DNA of 64,000 bases from Trichostrongylus colubriformis (GCA_963978905.1 OZ022259.1:44782727-44846726); one strand, 5' to 3'; shown: positions 53,401 to 64,000, numbered from the stretch's first letter. Numbers and translations: made by a program. Notes: generated by a model not told the origin, from the letters alone.

Positions 53401-53410
53401 GGACTTCAAG

Positions 53411-54076
53411 GTATTCAAGGTGAAGTGAGCTTGTAATTCATTCATAGATGTTGATATGAAATAACTGAAGCAATAAGCAGCAGCAATCAATGGAATCAAT
53501 GAATGGGAAAGTAAGCGAGAGGGTAAGAAAAAAAGGTGTTTGTGGTTAAAGAAACCTGAATTCACCTTGATGTCTTTGAAAGATATGTATGCAATGTCTC
53601 CAACCCAACGAACTGCAAGCGTCACGGTAGGTCTTACCGTAGGTCGAATTTCCGTTCCGGTGTCTTCAAGTTCAGCTACAAATTACCTCAAAAACCCACT
53701 CGTTCAGCAGGTAAGCCTTTCATGTGTTTCTTTTAGGCCAGAAGATGCACAGGTGAGCTCAACTTCAGTGTCATTGAAGGATTGAAGAATCTCCAAGGAG
53801 GTTGCAGTCTGGCTTCGATTGGAAAAGAGGAGCCTTATATGTGGAGATAATGTCTCGAGGAATCCTCTACGAATCACTACTGCAGTGATTTCTGGGGCGA
53901 ACAGATAGTCACCCAAAAAGCTCGTCAATCGACAAATATTTTTGCTTGTACTTATACCCAAACATCAAGATGTATGAAGATGCGTGAATGCTGTCGTTTC
54001 ATCAAAAAGGCGGTTGGATATTATAGTAGACAAATCCTTACTACAAACACGATCAGTCCTGCAGGATGATACCGCT
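53411..54076. other. No confident gene
   Basis: A plus-strand open frame 53570-53710 (MSPTQRTASVTVGLTVGRIS) ends at CAG/GTAAGCC, a good donor, but no upstream acceptor or partner exon was found. Confidence 0.3.
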
Positions 54077-54080
54077 TTAA

Positions 54081-54762
54081 AGGCACCGGGAGGGGGGCAA
54101 GGGCGAAATAACCTTTACGAAAACAATGGCGTCTGAAAACAACATATGGGTTCGGTAGATACAATGTGTAACGAAACCGGCGTTGAAAAACGCGCCACAG
54201 GGCGCTATTTGGCCTCCGTCTGAACTGCAAGCTTCCGTGGCCGAGCCACGCTTCGTTCATTTTGTAGCTTGCCTTCGGCCAGATGTAACCTTATTTTTGA
54301 ATTATTTCCTCTTTACTGTTTTCTAGTGACATATTTTACTTGTTTACTTATAGATCTTCTTAATTGTGCATTTCTATACCTGAAAATCTCAGAAGGGTCA
54401 AATAAAGTCGGGGGGAGACGCAACTTTGCCCCGACGTCGATGCTCCTTTCCCTTACTAAGCTTAGGCTAAAATTGATATCCCCTCCTCCCACATTAAAAA
54501 ACATCTGTCAAAGCATAGGTCTCATCTGCTTTAGCCTAACCCTAGGAAGGGAAAGAAGCTTTGACGTGGGTGATTTGCCTCTGCTCCCCCCCCCCCCTAA
54601 GTACATCTAGAAACAATATAAGAAAGAACAAAGTGAAAACTAAAAGGAATTTAGCACCATGCCAAGGCGTCAAATTGGCGAGTTTGTGCAATGGCGGCCA
54701 CTCAAGCTCGTCCACACTACGTCTGTTCTACCGTAAGCCAAAATTACCCCCTCCTGGTGTCT
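54081..54762. mobile_element. 682-bp TTAA-flanked MITE (family J)
   Basis: TTAA at 54077-54080 and 54763-54766 flanks inverted ends AGGCACCGGGAGGGGG and AGACACCAGGAGGGGG. A paralogous copy of the flanks without the element, GCAGGATGATACCTCTTTAA followed by CAACCC (54924-54948), shows the empty site. Open frames inside are artefacts. Confidence 0.9.
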
Positions 54763-55060
54763 TTAACAACCCTTCAATAAGCACCCTGCCAAGCAACTAC
54801 AGTCCAGTAACATAAATCGCAATGAGTAGACAGGACGGTATCACTTAGAACATGGGACTGTAGTGAATGCAACTTTATCTCAGTGCTCAGGTCACTGTAG
54901 TGAATGCAACGCAATCAGTCTTGCAGGATGATACCTCTTTAACAACCCTTCAATAAGCACCCTGCCAAGCAACTACAGTCCATTAACATAAATCGCAATG
55001 AGTAGACAGGACAGTACACGGGACTGTAGTGAATGCAACTTTATCTCTGTGCTAAGGTCA
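54761..55060 (+). repeat. Direct duplication, 176 bp apart, after MITE J
   Basis: The block CTTTAACAACCCTTCAATAA...AACTACAGTCC...AGTAGACAGGAC...GACTGTAGTGAATGCAAC occurs from 54761 and again from 54937. The second copy retains the uninterrupted sequence upstream of the TTAA. Confidence 0.8.
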
Positions 55061-55069
55061 TTGATGAGT

Positions 55070-56685
55070 GGGGTTGGTAGAGGAAACCATTACGCAAATT
55101 CAAGTCATTTTGATGAATGAAACTTAAACAACGGCGAATCTCTTGATGATAATGGGAAAAGAATTTTCAAAGAGAAACTCACCACAATATTTGTTTCGGG
55201 AGCGGCCGTTTTCCTGTAAACAACAATCTTTACTTATACATATTCACTGTCATTTTACTTTACCGTTCCTGCAGTCTTCACATACACATACCTTCACACA
55301 TACATTTACGTTATCCTCATCTCAAACAAACGAGGGCAGTGTTAAAATACTTCGACCAAAACTCTTTGAATTACAGTGATCCGAAAGATAGGTTATAAAA
55401 AATATGAGAAACCAGTTGCGCAAAACATGGACTTGCGCATTGACTGATTTCATACGAACAGGTAGCACATTGCACTTCAAGGTAAAAGACCAGACTATTA
55501 ATCCATCATTTTTGCTTGTCTGGTGCGTGGGACCGCGCGGGACTTTCCAACGCTCCGCATGTGACACAACGTCATATCATACGGTCCCACGGGGACACCT
55601 TTTTTGAGTAGTCATCTTTTTTCACCTTTTTGCATTGTAATTAAGTTACCACCTGCATATATAATAATATATGGACCACATTAAATTAAGCTTTCTTGTA
55701 TTAAGCTTTGTATTAAGCTTTTAAGGCAAATGATCGCAGGCGATGCGTTAGATGTTATGAAGAGATGTGCAAAAATTAAAAGCGCAAATACGTTGCATCT
55801 GGTGCCAAAAGAGTCCGTACCCGTTGCAGCAGATGCAGACACTATTTGCGTATTGATTATTTTCAAAATAACTGATGGTTATCTACCCCCTGTAAAGGAA
55901 CCGGAAGAGGTCCGAAACACGAGGATGATGCAAAGAAGTGAACATTTTGTAACGAGCACTCAAGGTTAGAAGCGATAGTCGGCGAAAAAAACTCGGATTC
56001 CAAAGCCCAACGCTGTGGTGTGTATTCGCATTACATTCGCATCAAACACCGACTGTCAGCTGTAGGAGACGGGCCGCGAGCCAACGTTGATCTTAGCACC
56101 TGACTCCCGCGCAATGGAGTGCCCCTCTCCGAGTGGGTATAAAGTGGTACGAATGACTTTCTTCGCACCTATTGTGCGAAGAAATAATCACGCTTCACAC
56201 CTAATGTGCGAAAAAGTAATTAACGAGGGGCGAGAATCTGAGGTCACCAGTTATGTAACTTGCCTACAACAGTCACCAAAAGAAAAATAATGAGTCAAGA
56301 GAGCCATTAGTAAAGGGATTTTCTTATCGCTTACTACGTGTACTACTACTAAACATTTCCTGCAATATGACTTTCCTTTCACTACATAATATGAGATACA
56401 CTAGGCCATATTCCGTGACCTTTCAGTTTATATTTATACAAGGGTTATTGAGTGAATGCTGGATGTGCTTTCTTTTTCGCCTTGTAACATAGTTATGAAA
56501 TTCATTCACTCCTGGCTTCCTTTACTCATACTATTTTTCTTTCGATGGCCGTTGTGGGCACTTACATGCTTAGGTGACCTCAGACACTCCCCCTCGTTAA
56601 CTACTTCTTCGCAATTAAGTGCGATGAAAGTCATTCGTACCACTTTATGCACCCCCCCCCCCCTTCCCAACTGCATTGGCATCCA
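55070..56685. other. No confident gene
   Basis: A plus frame 55730-55969 (GDALDVMKRCAKIKSANTLH) follows a triplicated TTAAGCTTT word. It could be an exon, but both strands are open and no donor/acceptor pair settles it. A poly-C tract lies near 56651. Confidence 0.3.
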
Positions 56686-56689
56686 TGTA

Positions 56690-57578
56690 TTGGGTCATTC
56701 CATAAGTAGTGTCATGTTTTTCAAGCAAAATTTTTGCCATAAAGCATACAGCATTTTACAGCATTTTTACAGCATACCATGTATCATTCGGAAGAAATTG
56801 TTCTGTACAAAATGACACGTTCAGTTTTTGAGTACGTTAGAATAGCGCTGCGCACTCACGTCAGCGTCACGTCGCCCTTTCTCCACATTTAGTTTTTCTG
56901 CTACAGCTCGGTGATTTTATACAATTTCTGCAAGCCAAGGCATGAAAATTTTTTCAACCACTCAGTTGAAAGAGTGGTGAAATGTTAAGAACAGGTGGTG
57001 GGATCAGGAGAATACCACTGAACGGATTCCTTAACTTTCTCATGGAAAAAATAAATTGTGAAAATGTCAACTGACTCCGATCACAAGGTACTGAAACTCA
57101 ATCTGAATCGCAGCCAAAACAAACTATAAAAATGTTTTCGATATAGCAGAAGAAGCTCTTCGAAGTGGTTCATAAAACAATTCTGGGCAAGGAGTTCGAA
57201 AAAAAATTCATTTTTAGTAAGTGTGGGTGCTTTCGAAAAAAAATTTTAGAAAAAGAACGACACGACTTCTTGATCAACTAAATATTGGAAACCGTAGAAG
57301 AGGTGAGGACTAAGTTCGCGACACATAACTGGTTGATTTTCCCAAAGTGAAATATAGTGTTTCAATTGATTGCCGGTTTGGCCAATTTTTGTCGGCTGGA
57401 CCCACCTCCTCGCCGGCCTACATGTCGGCCCCATTCTAACAAATTCAGTAACTGAACATGTCATTTTGTAGAGCAGAAGAACCTCTCTCAAACGATATAT
57501 ATATCATGCTGTAAAAATTCGTAATTTCATAGGGAAAAATTATGCTAAAAAAACTACATTACTTATGGAATGACCCAA
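56690..57578. mobile_element. Mariner-type MITE (family C), complete copy, 889 bp
   Basis: TA (56688-56689 and 57579-57580) flanks inverted ends TTGGGTCATTCCATAAGTA. The arms stay similar for about 150 bp (CAAAATGACACGTTCAG with CTGAACATGTCATTTTG). There is no transposase. Its interior gives the ancestral site for the palindrome nested in copy 1. Confidence 0.9.
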
Positions 57579-58136
57579 TAAATCTAGAAACAATACAGGA
57601 AGAGCACTATTCAACCATTCCAACCCCAGACACCGCGAGTTGGTAAAAAAAAACTTTTCGTTGAAACTCCGCCTATATAGGTTATTCGAGGTGCTAATCA
57701 CAATCATACCATCTGTTTCCGATGCTAGCGCCAATTTGGTGCAATTGCACCATGTTAGGGCAACAACTCTTTTTCACCAAAATCGCTGAAACATTGATCA
57801 GGAGAGGGGGGGGGGGTTATTTCGGGTGCCGATCACGGATATGACACTGGTTTTCAGTGTGAGCGCCATTTACAGCGCCTTTCAAGATTGCGCCAGTCAT
57901 GTTCATTTCGGCTACAGTGCTTATACAGCCGAGAGCGCCATATTTTCGTTATCATCCTTCATTTGATACCATCCTACAGTCATCATTGCACACTCAAGTG
58001 TATATTTTCGAATAAGCCTTGAAAAGGAAGGAAAGGTTTTCTTCCTCCTCAAGGCTTAGGCAAAACTTGCGGGAACAGTGTGGTGCCCCCACTATATTTG
58101 CACTGCAATCGAACTAAACGACGCTAGCGCCTCAGT

Positions 58137-58285
58137 CGGATGTCATATTCGTGATCAGCACCTAACCCTCCTAGACAAGGTTTCAGCGCATTTGATGAAA
58201 ACGAGTTGTTGCACCAACATGGCGGTGCAATTGCACCAATTTGGCGCAAACCCCAAAAACGGATGTCATATTCGTGATCAGCACC
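58137..58285 (+). repeat. 26-bp exact direct repeat
   Basis: CGGATGTCATATTCGTGATC followed by AGCACC occurs at 58137-58162 and 58260-58285, in a GGCGC-rich degenerate repeat region that includes GGTGCAATTGCACC palindromes. Confidence 0.7.
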
Positions 58286-58429
58286 CCAAATAACCTCCCT
58301 GGGCAGTTTCAGCGAAAATTATTTTTTGACAAACTCGCAGTATCTGGGGTTGGAATGGTTGAATAGTGCCCAGGAAGGAACAAAAGAAAAAGTAAGAGAA
58401 AAGAACAACTTTGCAATAAAAAATCTCCT

Positions 58430-58545
58430 CCTGGCACCATGCCAAGGCGTCAAATTGGCGAATTTGTGCAATGGCGGCCCCTTAAGCTCGTCGAACTACG
58501 ACTATTCTACCGTAGGCCAAAAATTACCCCCTTCCGGTGTCTTTA
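58430..58545 (+). repeat. Right part of MITE J, second copy
   Basis: CACCATGCCAAGGCGTCAAA, TTTGTGCAATGGCGGCC and CCCCTTCCGGTGTCTTTAAG match 54655-54766. The left end was not found. Confidence 0.65.
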
Positions 58546-58840
58546 AGAAGCTCAACAATTCAACAACCACAAGTTATTTTCTTGGACCATGCTCTGGGTA
58601 GAAAACCTTCATATTTGAGGTATACATAATTTTAAAAAATCAAACAAAAGTTTAAAAAGAAGCTTAAAATATAAGTTACAAGCCTGTGACACGACATCGT
58701 GTCACACGGTCCACGCGGCCGACATGGTGTGACACGACTCGTGCCACACGGTTATCAATGGGTTCATTCCACTCAACAACGCCATATACCAGTTGATTAA
58801 TGAATAATCGCTTATTGCCTCACAACAGTACGTTAGGTAG

Positions 58841-59287
58841 TCAAAAGAATCGTTCACAGAAAAAATGAGATTTTTTTTGTTACCCATATATGTATGTGTC
58901 GTGTGTATGTGTATGTCTAATAAGGGATGCATGCGAAGTTTCACGCGGAAATGTGAGAATTCCGCTAAGACACAGCTCCCCAAATTCTTGGCTGGGTGGG
59001 GGGGGTCCTACGATAAAAAGCCCCGTCTCGTCGTCAGCCCCGGCTGGGGACGGAGAGTGAGACTGCTTACGTAGTTTTGTGTTCCTACAATGTGTCTCCG
59101 AGCGCGGAGCACGACGGGTTGGACACTCGCTCGGAGGCCCTGCCTACCCGGCCGAGACTCGTTGATGATGTATCTCAACCAGATTCACATTTTTTCACGT
59201 GAAACCTTGCATGAGATACACATTGGGCAGATACAACACAAATATAGGAGTAACAGATAACTCATTCTTCCGTGAACGATTCCTTTG
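58841..59287. mobile_element. Palindromic-end MITE D, copy 2, uninterrupted
   Basis: Inverted ends CAAAAGAATCGTTCAC and CAAAGGAATCGTTCAC, then GTTACCCATATAT/GTTACTCCTATAT. Shares the interior of copy 1 and lacks its nested palindrome. A G8 run lies near 58998. Confidence 0.75.
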
Positions 59288-59289
59288 AG

Positions 59290-60080
59290 TAAATATGTAT
59301 CCTCCTTCCTTGCTCAACGCGTCATCTTAGCCTAATCACAGCACCGTTCCATTTTTCGGAACATCGTCTCGAAATTTTTGAGTTTGCATTCAAAGCGTTG
59401 GCTATAGATGAGGCAATTACTTTATTTGGAAAAACAGCGAACAAGATGTTAGTGCATAGGTTCCCATTGGAGCTCGCAAAGAGCAAGCTCGATGATCTTT
59501 GCGGTGGACTCAGCAGTTTACTAGATCTTCGCTGGCTGACCTCAACTTTTTGAGTGAAGCTGGACTGAAGGGGGAGGGGGAGTTTCTGCCCGACCTAATC
59601 TTCTGATGGCTTTCTAGTCACTCCCCGTTCCCCAAATGATGACCATGGATTACTGGAGAGAAAATTCTGCTCCAAACACGACATCGAGCACTTGAACCGT
59701 CTTTGCATCTGTACTATTCTTTCATTGTGAAAGTCCCCGAGCGGGAGGTAGCTTTTTGCCTAAGACGAAAAACTGTGTCGACAGCGCTAATTCTGCCACC
59801 CACCACTTACATTTTACTTCCTGCATACAGGAAACGTAGTTCAACGAAAAGATATGAGCGTAAGTTTTACGAAAAGATATTAGCATACGCTCCTCCAAAA
59901 TATAGTCACCTGAAGATTAAAGAGTCAATGTGAAAATGAACATTGCAGCTTAGCCTCCAACCTAATAGCATGCAAATACTTTGATTAGTAGAAAGTAGTC
60001 AGTGAGTCGCAACATTTTGATCAACACGATATTTGCCACCTACAAGTAAGAAAAAAATTGGACCACAAAATTCAGAGGGG
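59290..60080. other. No confident gene
   Basis: Short frames only. If the serine-rich gene continues past its exon at 60084, the next exon would be expected on the minus strand here or further left, but none was recognised. Confidence 0.3.
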
Positions 60081-60083
60081 AAC

Positions 60084-61168
60084 CTACCTAGCGGGCGAGC
60101 ACTCCTTCCGATTTGAATATTTCACTGAAGACCCAGAATCGGTACCGCTCGCTCTTCCTTGCGTGTTAGCTTCCATCTGGTCCTTAGAAGTCGTTGAGAT
60201 CTGTTCGGAGATACCACTGCTTTCAGAGTGGTTGCTTGGCAGTACGTTGGAATTCTTATTACATAACATATTTAGACGATTGGGCGAACAACGAGTAGGA
60301 TCCCGTTTCTGAGATGAGGCAGATTTCTGAGAGTGTGATGAGGCAGATTTCTGTGACTGTGATGAGGCAGAGCACACAGGAGATGAATGCCGAGACTTTT
60401 TCTGCGGTGGTGGTATTGGAAAGTTACGATGTTTTGCTACTCTATCTGAAGATGCAGATGCGACATGCGATAATGAACTTTCTTTGCAATATCGGGATGT
60501 GGAACCAGTACCAGCGAGAGCTTTCCCTATGAGAGGATTCCTCTTTTCATCAGCATTCACCATTGTAGTCAGCACATGCGACATTCTCGGCGCTGGTGGA
60601 GGGGAAGAACCAGCTTTACCAACTGTGGACACTGAGGGGTCACAATGTGGTATTCTCTCCGCAGATACCACATAATCCAATCTCTGTTTGTGTGGTTTTT
60701 TTCTAGAGTTAGTAGGAAAGGATCGATCGGCCTTCTGCTGAAAACAATGGTCGATAAGACAACGAAGTGGTAAGAACACACAGAAATTATGCCTTACGTA
60801 CCATCATTCGCTCCTCACGCATAGCACGAGCAACCGTGTTTATGTTCTTATCTAAAACGATTATTTTTTTACACCGCGCTATACAGGTGCTATAGCTACC
60901 CGGTAACATGTATGCGAGGGTGATGATCTTCAGGACTTTCGCAACTCTTATATGTGAATCACATCAAAGGCGCCTTCGAAAATGGTGCATCTGAGCTCAC
61001 TGGAAACGATGAAACTCACTTGGTTTAATGTATGAGCGAATTTTAGGATATTCATCGCCATCACTCTCAGAGAGCGAAGCATCGGCATGTTTTGAAGTAA
61101 GTTTGCGATAACACTGTCTCGGTTTTGGTGCGACAGCCACTCTGCGCACGACGTCGTGAATGGGATTT
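60084..61168 (-). CDS. Serine-rich protein gene, three in-phase exons, 5' end missing
   Basis: Exon A (61168-61020) follows TTTTCCTTTCAG and encodes NPIHDVVRRVAVAPKPRQCY, then SLSESDGDEYPKIRSYIKP, ending at CAA/GTGAGT. Exon B (60851-60802, 50 nt) follows CGTTTTAG and encodes KNINTVARAMREERMM, ending ATG/GTACGTAAG. Exon C (60737 on) follows TTGTTTTCAG and encodes QKADRSFPTNSRKKPHKQRL, a Pro-rich stretch, then SQSQKSASSHSQKSASSQKR, an internal repeat. All junctions keep the frame (phases 1 and 0). The exon ends at a TAG at 60084-60086, or is spliced at GCTAG/GTAGGTT, which overlaps that stop. The introns are 168 and 64 bp. Exon A begins in phase 2, so earlier exons exist to the right, beyond a MITE. 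The low-complexity tail suggests a disordered region. Family not recognised. Confidence 0.75.
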
Positions 61169-61219
61169 CTGAAAGGAAAACACTGCTGAAAATGTTCTGG
61201 CATTTCTGAACGCCTACAA

Positions 61220-61760
61220 GGGTGAGGGTCGACGGTCAATTTTCGCTTCGCGGCGTCGCAATCGCGGCACCGTCAGTACGAGTCGTTTGGAATTCCGCTC
61301 AAGACGCAATGGGCTGTACCGTAAGGGATCTTCGAAGATTGCACCAATTTTTAGCAATATATTGTGAATTAGAATTTCCTAGAACTGCAATATGAGCTCT
61401 CCATCGTCCTTCGAAGCTAATAAAGGCATAGCTATCACTGCTTCTATGGTACTTGAGGTTGTTGTTGTTGTTTATCTTGATAGGTTTCGTCAACTTTTAA
61501 TGATCCCTAAGAAACTTCTATGGATCACTCACCTTAGAATGAGAGAACAATAACTTTAAATTACCTTTAATATTTCACTTCTCTCAGGAAGCATAAGAAC
61601 AAAAGCAAATGGCCGCCCGCGCTGAAAATAGGTGCAATCTTTAAAGGTCCTTTACGGAACCAGCCCAATGCGTCATGAGCGGAATTCCTAAGGACTCGCA
61701 CTCGCCGTGCCGTTCGCCGCGGGCGGTCACGCGAAAATTCGACTAATCGACCCCCACCCC
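61220..61760. mobile_element. 541-bp palindromic MITE, 8-bp target duplication GCCTACAA
   Basis: GCCTACAA flanks at 61212-61219 and 61761-61768. Ends begin GGGTGAGGGTCGA and GGGGTGGGGGTCGA; the arms pair for about 135 bp (GGAATTCCGCTCA, GACGCA[AT]TGGGCTG, AAGATTGCACC). It lies 51 bp upstream of the acceptor of exon A of the serine-rich gene, so probably in an intron. No coding capacity. Confidence 0.88.
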
Positions 61761-61995
61761 GCCTACAAACGGATATGGTCAACTGAGTGAAACCCTTCCT
61801 ATTGCACTATATCTCGTTGTGCGCAGCGACTGGCAAATCTGTAAGACATGTTGTGGGAGGAGGATAGGGCATACATGACGAATTTCACCCCTTCGCGAGC
61901 AGTTGTGCAAACAGACACTGCTTGCAACCCTTTCAGCCGTTTCGCCAAATTCTGTCGCATTCACTTCAACGCTTTTGGTCATTACGTCATTGTCT

Positions 61996-63028
61996 TACTA
62001 GGAAAGGGTTTCAACTGACCGCGGAACTTTGAAATGAGAGCCGGGGGGGGGGATCGATAGAGCTTCGAACGCTGATTATAAGTGTGGGAACCAAAATTGC
62101 CAAATGGCATTTAGAAGCGACTCACGAGGGGTCAAAGTTTGCCAGTGACATCTCATTGGCGAGGCACTTTGCCATCAGAACGGCCGTTGCTGAGCCAGTA
62201 ATGGCCTCCGTGGCTCAGTGGTAGTGTCCCGGTTGCTAGGCGCGACATCGTGGGTTTGCTCCCCGTCGAGGCGGATTTTTTGCATCACGTGTTTCATTGT
62301 CGGTGAGTGCCTTTCTTTCACTTCTAAACGTTTCCTTGTATGATATTCGCGCGTAGGGATCGAATTACCCCTCTGTGCAAATTTCCAGCCGGATCCAATT
62401 TTTGGCCCAACTTCGGAAAATTAGGGGTGGCTAAGGGGTAAGTAGGAGTTTTGCTGAACAAGATTACCGAAACATACCTATCACACTTGCCGATCACACT
62501 AAACGCACGTAACAAGCGCTAAATAAGAGCTTTTTCTGGGCAAGGGTCAACGATTTCCCCTTCGTTAAATGGGTTGCCAGCCAACAGCCCATCATTTTTC
62601 CGAGATTTGGTCAAACTATCGAATTGGCTGAAAACTTGTCCCATGAAATAATTTGATCCCCTAAACACGAAAATCATACAGTTTTGCGTGAAAACGTATG
62701 GCTCGCGCGCTATGGGCTCCCAAATATAAACCCTCATAACTTCATTCAGGTAATTGTTTGACAGGTTCTGAATACAGATTTGAGATCGGCATTTAAAAGC
62801 GCGTACAGAGGTATGTGTCTCGTGGCAAATGGCCATTTCGACAAACCGTCTAATGGCAAAGTGCCTCGCCAATGAGGTGTCACAGGCAACTTTGACCCAC
62901 CGTAACTTGCTTCAGAATGCCATTTAGCAGTTTTGGTTTTCACAGTTATAATCAGCGTTCGAAGCTCTATCGATCCCCCGGGTCTTATTTCAAAGTTTCA
63001 CGGTCAGTTGAAACCCTTTCCTAGTTTG
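61996..63028. mobile_element. Foldback element, copy 2, with a tRNA-like segment
   Basis: The inverted ends ACTAGGAAAGGGTTTCAACT match for about 190 bp (GATCGATAGAGCTTCGAACG, ATTGGCGAGGCACTTTGCCA). A tRNA-like segment lies at 62204-62274. The interior matches copy 1 at 42450-43835 (GAATTACCCCT, ATTAGGGGTGGC, GAATTGGC). No clear target duplication; flanking TT/TT or TTA/TTT is too short to judge. Confidence 0.8.
62204..62274 (+). other. tRNA-like segment in the foldback element
   Basis: GCCTC and GAGGC ends pair. TGGCTCAGTGGTAG is a good A box and GTGGGTTTGCTCCCCGT forms a T arm with a diverged B box. The anticodon arm does not pair well, so it is not a functional tRNA. Confidence 0.4.
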
Positions 63029-64000
63029 AGGCAGCAAATGGGGTAGGGAGAAAGTGAGAACTGGAAATACATGTTCTCTTGATGCAAACCTTTCATTCAA
63101 AAATGTAGTGAAACTTGAATTGAAGCGCGGCTTGGGGTCTCATCACAATCCAGCACGGCAGTTCATCAGGCGGGCGAGTGTCCGGCGAAGGCGGGACAAC
63201 ACTTGCGGCCATATGATTTAGCCTCTCCACCCGTCTGCGGTCACGCCAGGCTAATGATGCACAGGGACGCGGAAGAAGAAGGAGATAGGTCTCGAGTTCA
63301 TGTTTCTCAATTTTTTCGCCTTTTTATTTCGTTCCTTCTCTACTGTTACACTGCTGAGCATCCTTACTTTTTTTCCACAACCTACCAAATATACTCTTTC
63401 CGGTGTCTTTAATGGCCAGCAATTATCATCGAACACGGAAAGCGATTCCTACGCCGCCCGTTCTATAACTGGCTGGCAGCAAAATTTATGATAGAGTAAC
63501 AACGGATGCCACGAGCAACCCACATTTTCGAATTCCTCATCCTCGTCTTCTCTCGTTCTCGTCGCGGAACCCTCCTCGAGAACCTGAACAATAACATAGA
63601 ACTCCACAAATTTTGCACTGGGTAAATCAGATTCCACATTCAACAGAGTAGCTAATCAGGGATGCATGCTAACAGCTGGACAATCAGCCAGAATCGAACA
63701 CTAAAAGTATGTTTCGATCATTCCAAATGATTGAACATCAAACCGTTCATCACCTTTGGAAGTTATGCTACTGATTTTTCATTCACAAAATACTTAGGTC
63801 CATGTTCAAATTGGTTTCACATCCTGGAGACACGCTATAAGAGATACAGCCACATGTTATAATGTTATTAGCACCTCCAAACTATCAGGAAAGTTATACG
63901 CTAAGTAAGATGAAATAAGATCACTGAACCAAGGTGAAGTGTTTTAAATGCATACATATTTCCTGCATATGTAATGTGCTTACCCATGAAAAGGAGGGAA
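63029..64000. other. No confident gene; J-type repeat end at 63310-63410
   Basis: TACACTGCTGAGCATCCTTA to CTTTCCGGTGTCTTTAATGG is a right end of the J-type repeat. A minus-strand frame (63643-63449) with an acidic stretch (TREDEDEEFENV) follows a TTGTTCAG and may be an exon, but no partner was found. The last 300 bp hold nothing recognised. Confidence 0.35.

Larger units (their letters stand above)
51140..53410 (+). mobile_element. Badly decayed RTE-clade retrotransposon (RTE-C)
   Basis: Endonuclease, RT and C-terminal remnants occur in the correct order and strand. The middle is disrupted: at 52213-52275 the sequence switches to G-run repeat L (inverted), and RT similarity resumes only near 53045. 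No target duplication was found. It is the oldest looking of the three RTE copies. Confidence 0.8.

Noticed and set aside
1..64000. CRISPR arrays, rRNA genes, riboswitches or bacterial promoters
   Set aside because: Nothing of the kind was seen, and intron-containing genes and animal transposons make a eukaryotic source clear.

Overview
This 64 kb window looks like a repeat-saturated nematode chromosome segment, most likely from a clade V (hookworm- or strongylid-like) worm. That placement is inference. It rests on short introns (55-191 bp) with TTTCAG-type acceptors, an M13 (neprilysin-family) peptidase start, RTE retrotransposons, Tc1/mariner relics, a Penelope-like element, and many palindromic non-autonomous transposons. 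There are no bacterial-style operons, no rRNA genes and no CRISPR array.

Host genes are few, and most are partial. They are: the 5' end of an M13 peptidase gene leaving the left edge (1-415, minus); two terminal exons of an unidentified gene (24643-25203, plus); a weak two-exon candidate (30300-30802, plus); the last three exons of an unidentified gene (31464-31812, minus); two in-phase exons of an unidentified gene with a KVNF motif (49993-50563, minus); and three in-phase exons of a serine-rich gene (60084-61168, minus). I assigned exons by hand from open frame, splice signals and phase agreement.

Mobile DNA dominates the rest. Region by region: 1.6-5.3 kb, diverged repeats, tRNA-like repeat units and a MITE with 8-bp target duplications. 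6.4-9.6 kb, a nearly full-length but dead RTE retrotransposon (18-bp duplication). 10-14.3 kb, GC-rich repeats, a palindrome nested in a palindromic MITE, and a 5'-truncated RTE (13-bp duplication). 16.7-18.5 kb, a mariner relic and a TTAA element. 19.4-27.5 kb, tandem duplications, G-run repeats and a roughly 175-bp tandem array carrying splice-acceptor-like motifs. 32.8-33.4 kb, an inverted pair of tRNA-like units (13-bp duplication). 33.95-40.03 kb, a Penelope-like element broken by three later insertions. 42.4-48.3 kb, foldback and mariner-type elements, one holding a second palindrome. 51-53.4 kb, a badly decayed RTE. 54-59.3 kb, TTAA and mariner-type MITEs and tandem duplications. 61.2-63 kb, a palindromic MITE and a foldback element.

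The transposon genes I could read are all broken: stops, frameshifts, or lost catalytic residues (RTE YADD to YAND, Tc1 D and E replaced, RTE-C QETR to QGTR). The main biological interest is the nested Penelope-like element with inverted terminal repeats that carry a hammerhead-like core, and the recurrence of tRNA-like segments inside unrelated long-inverted-repeat elements.
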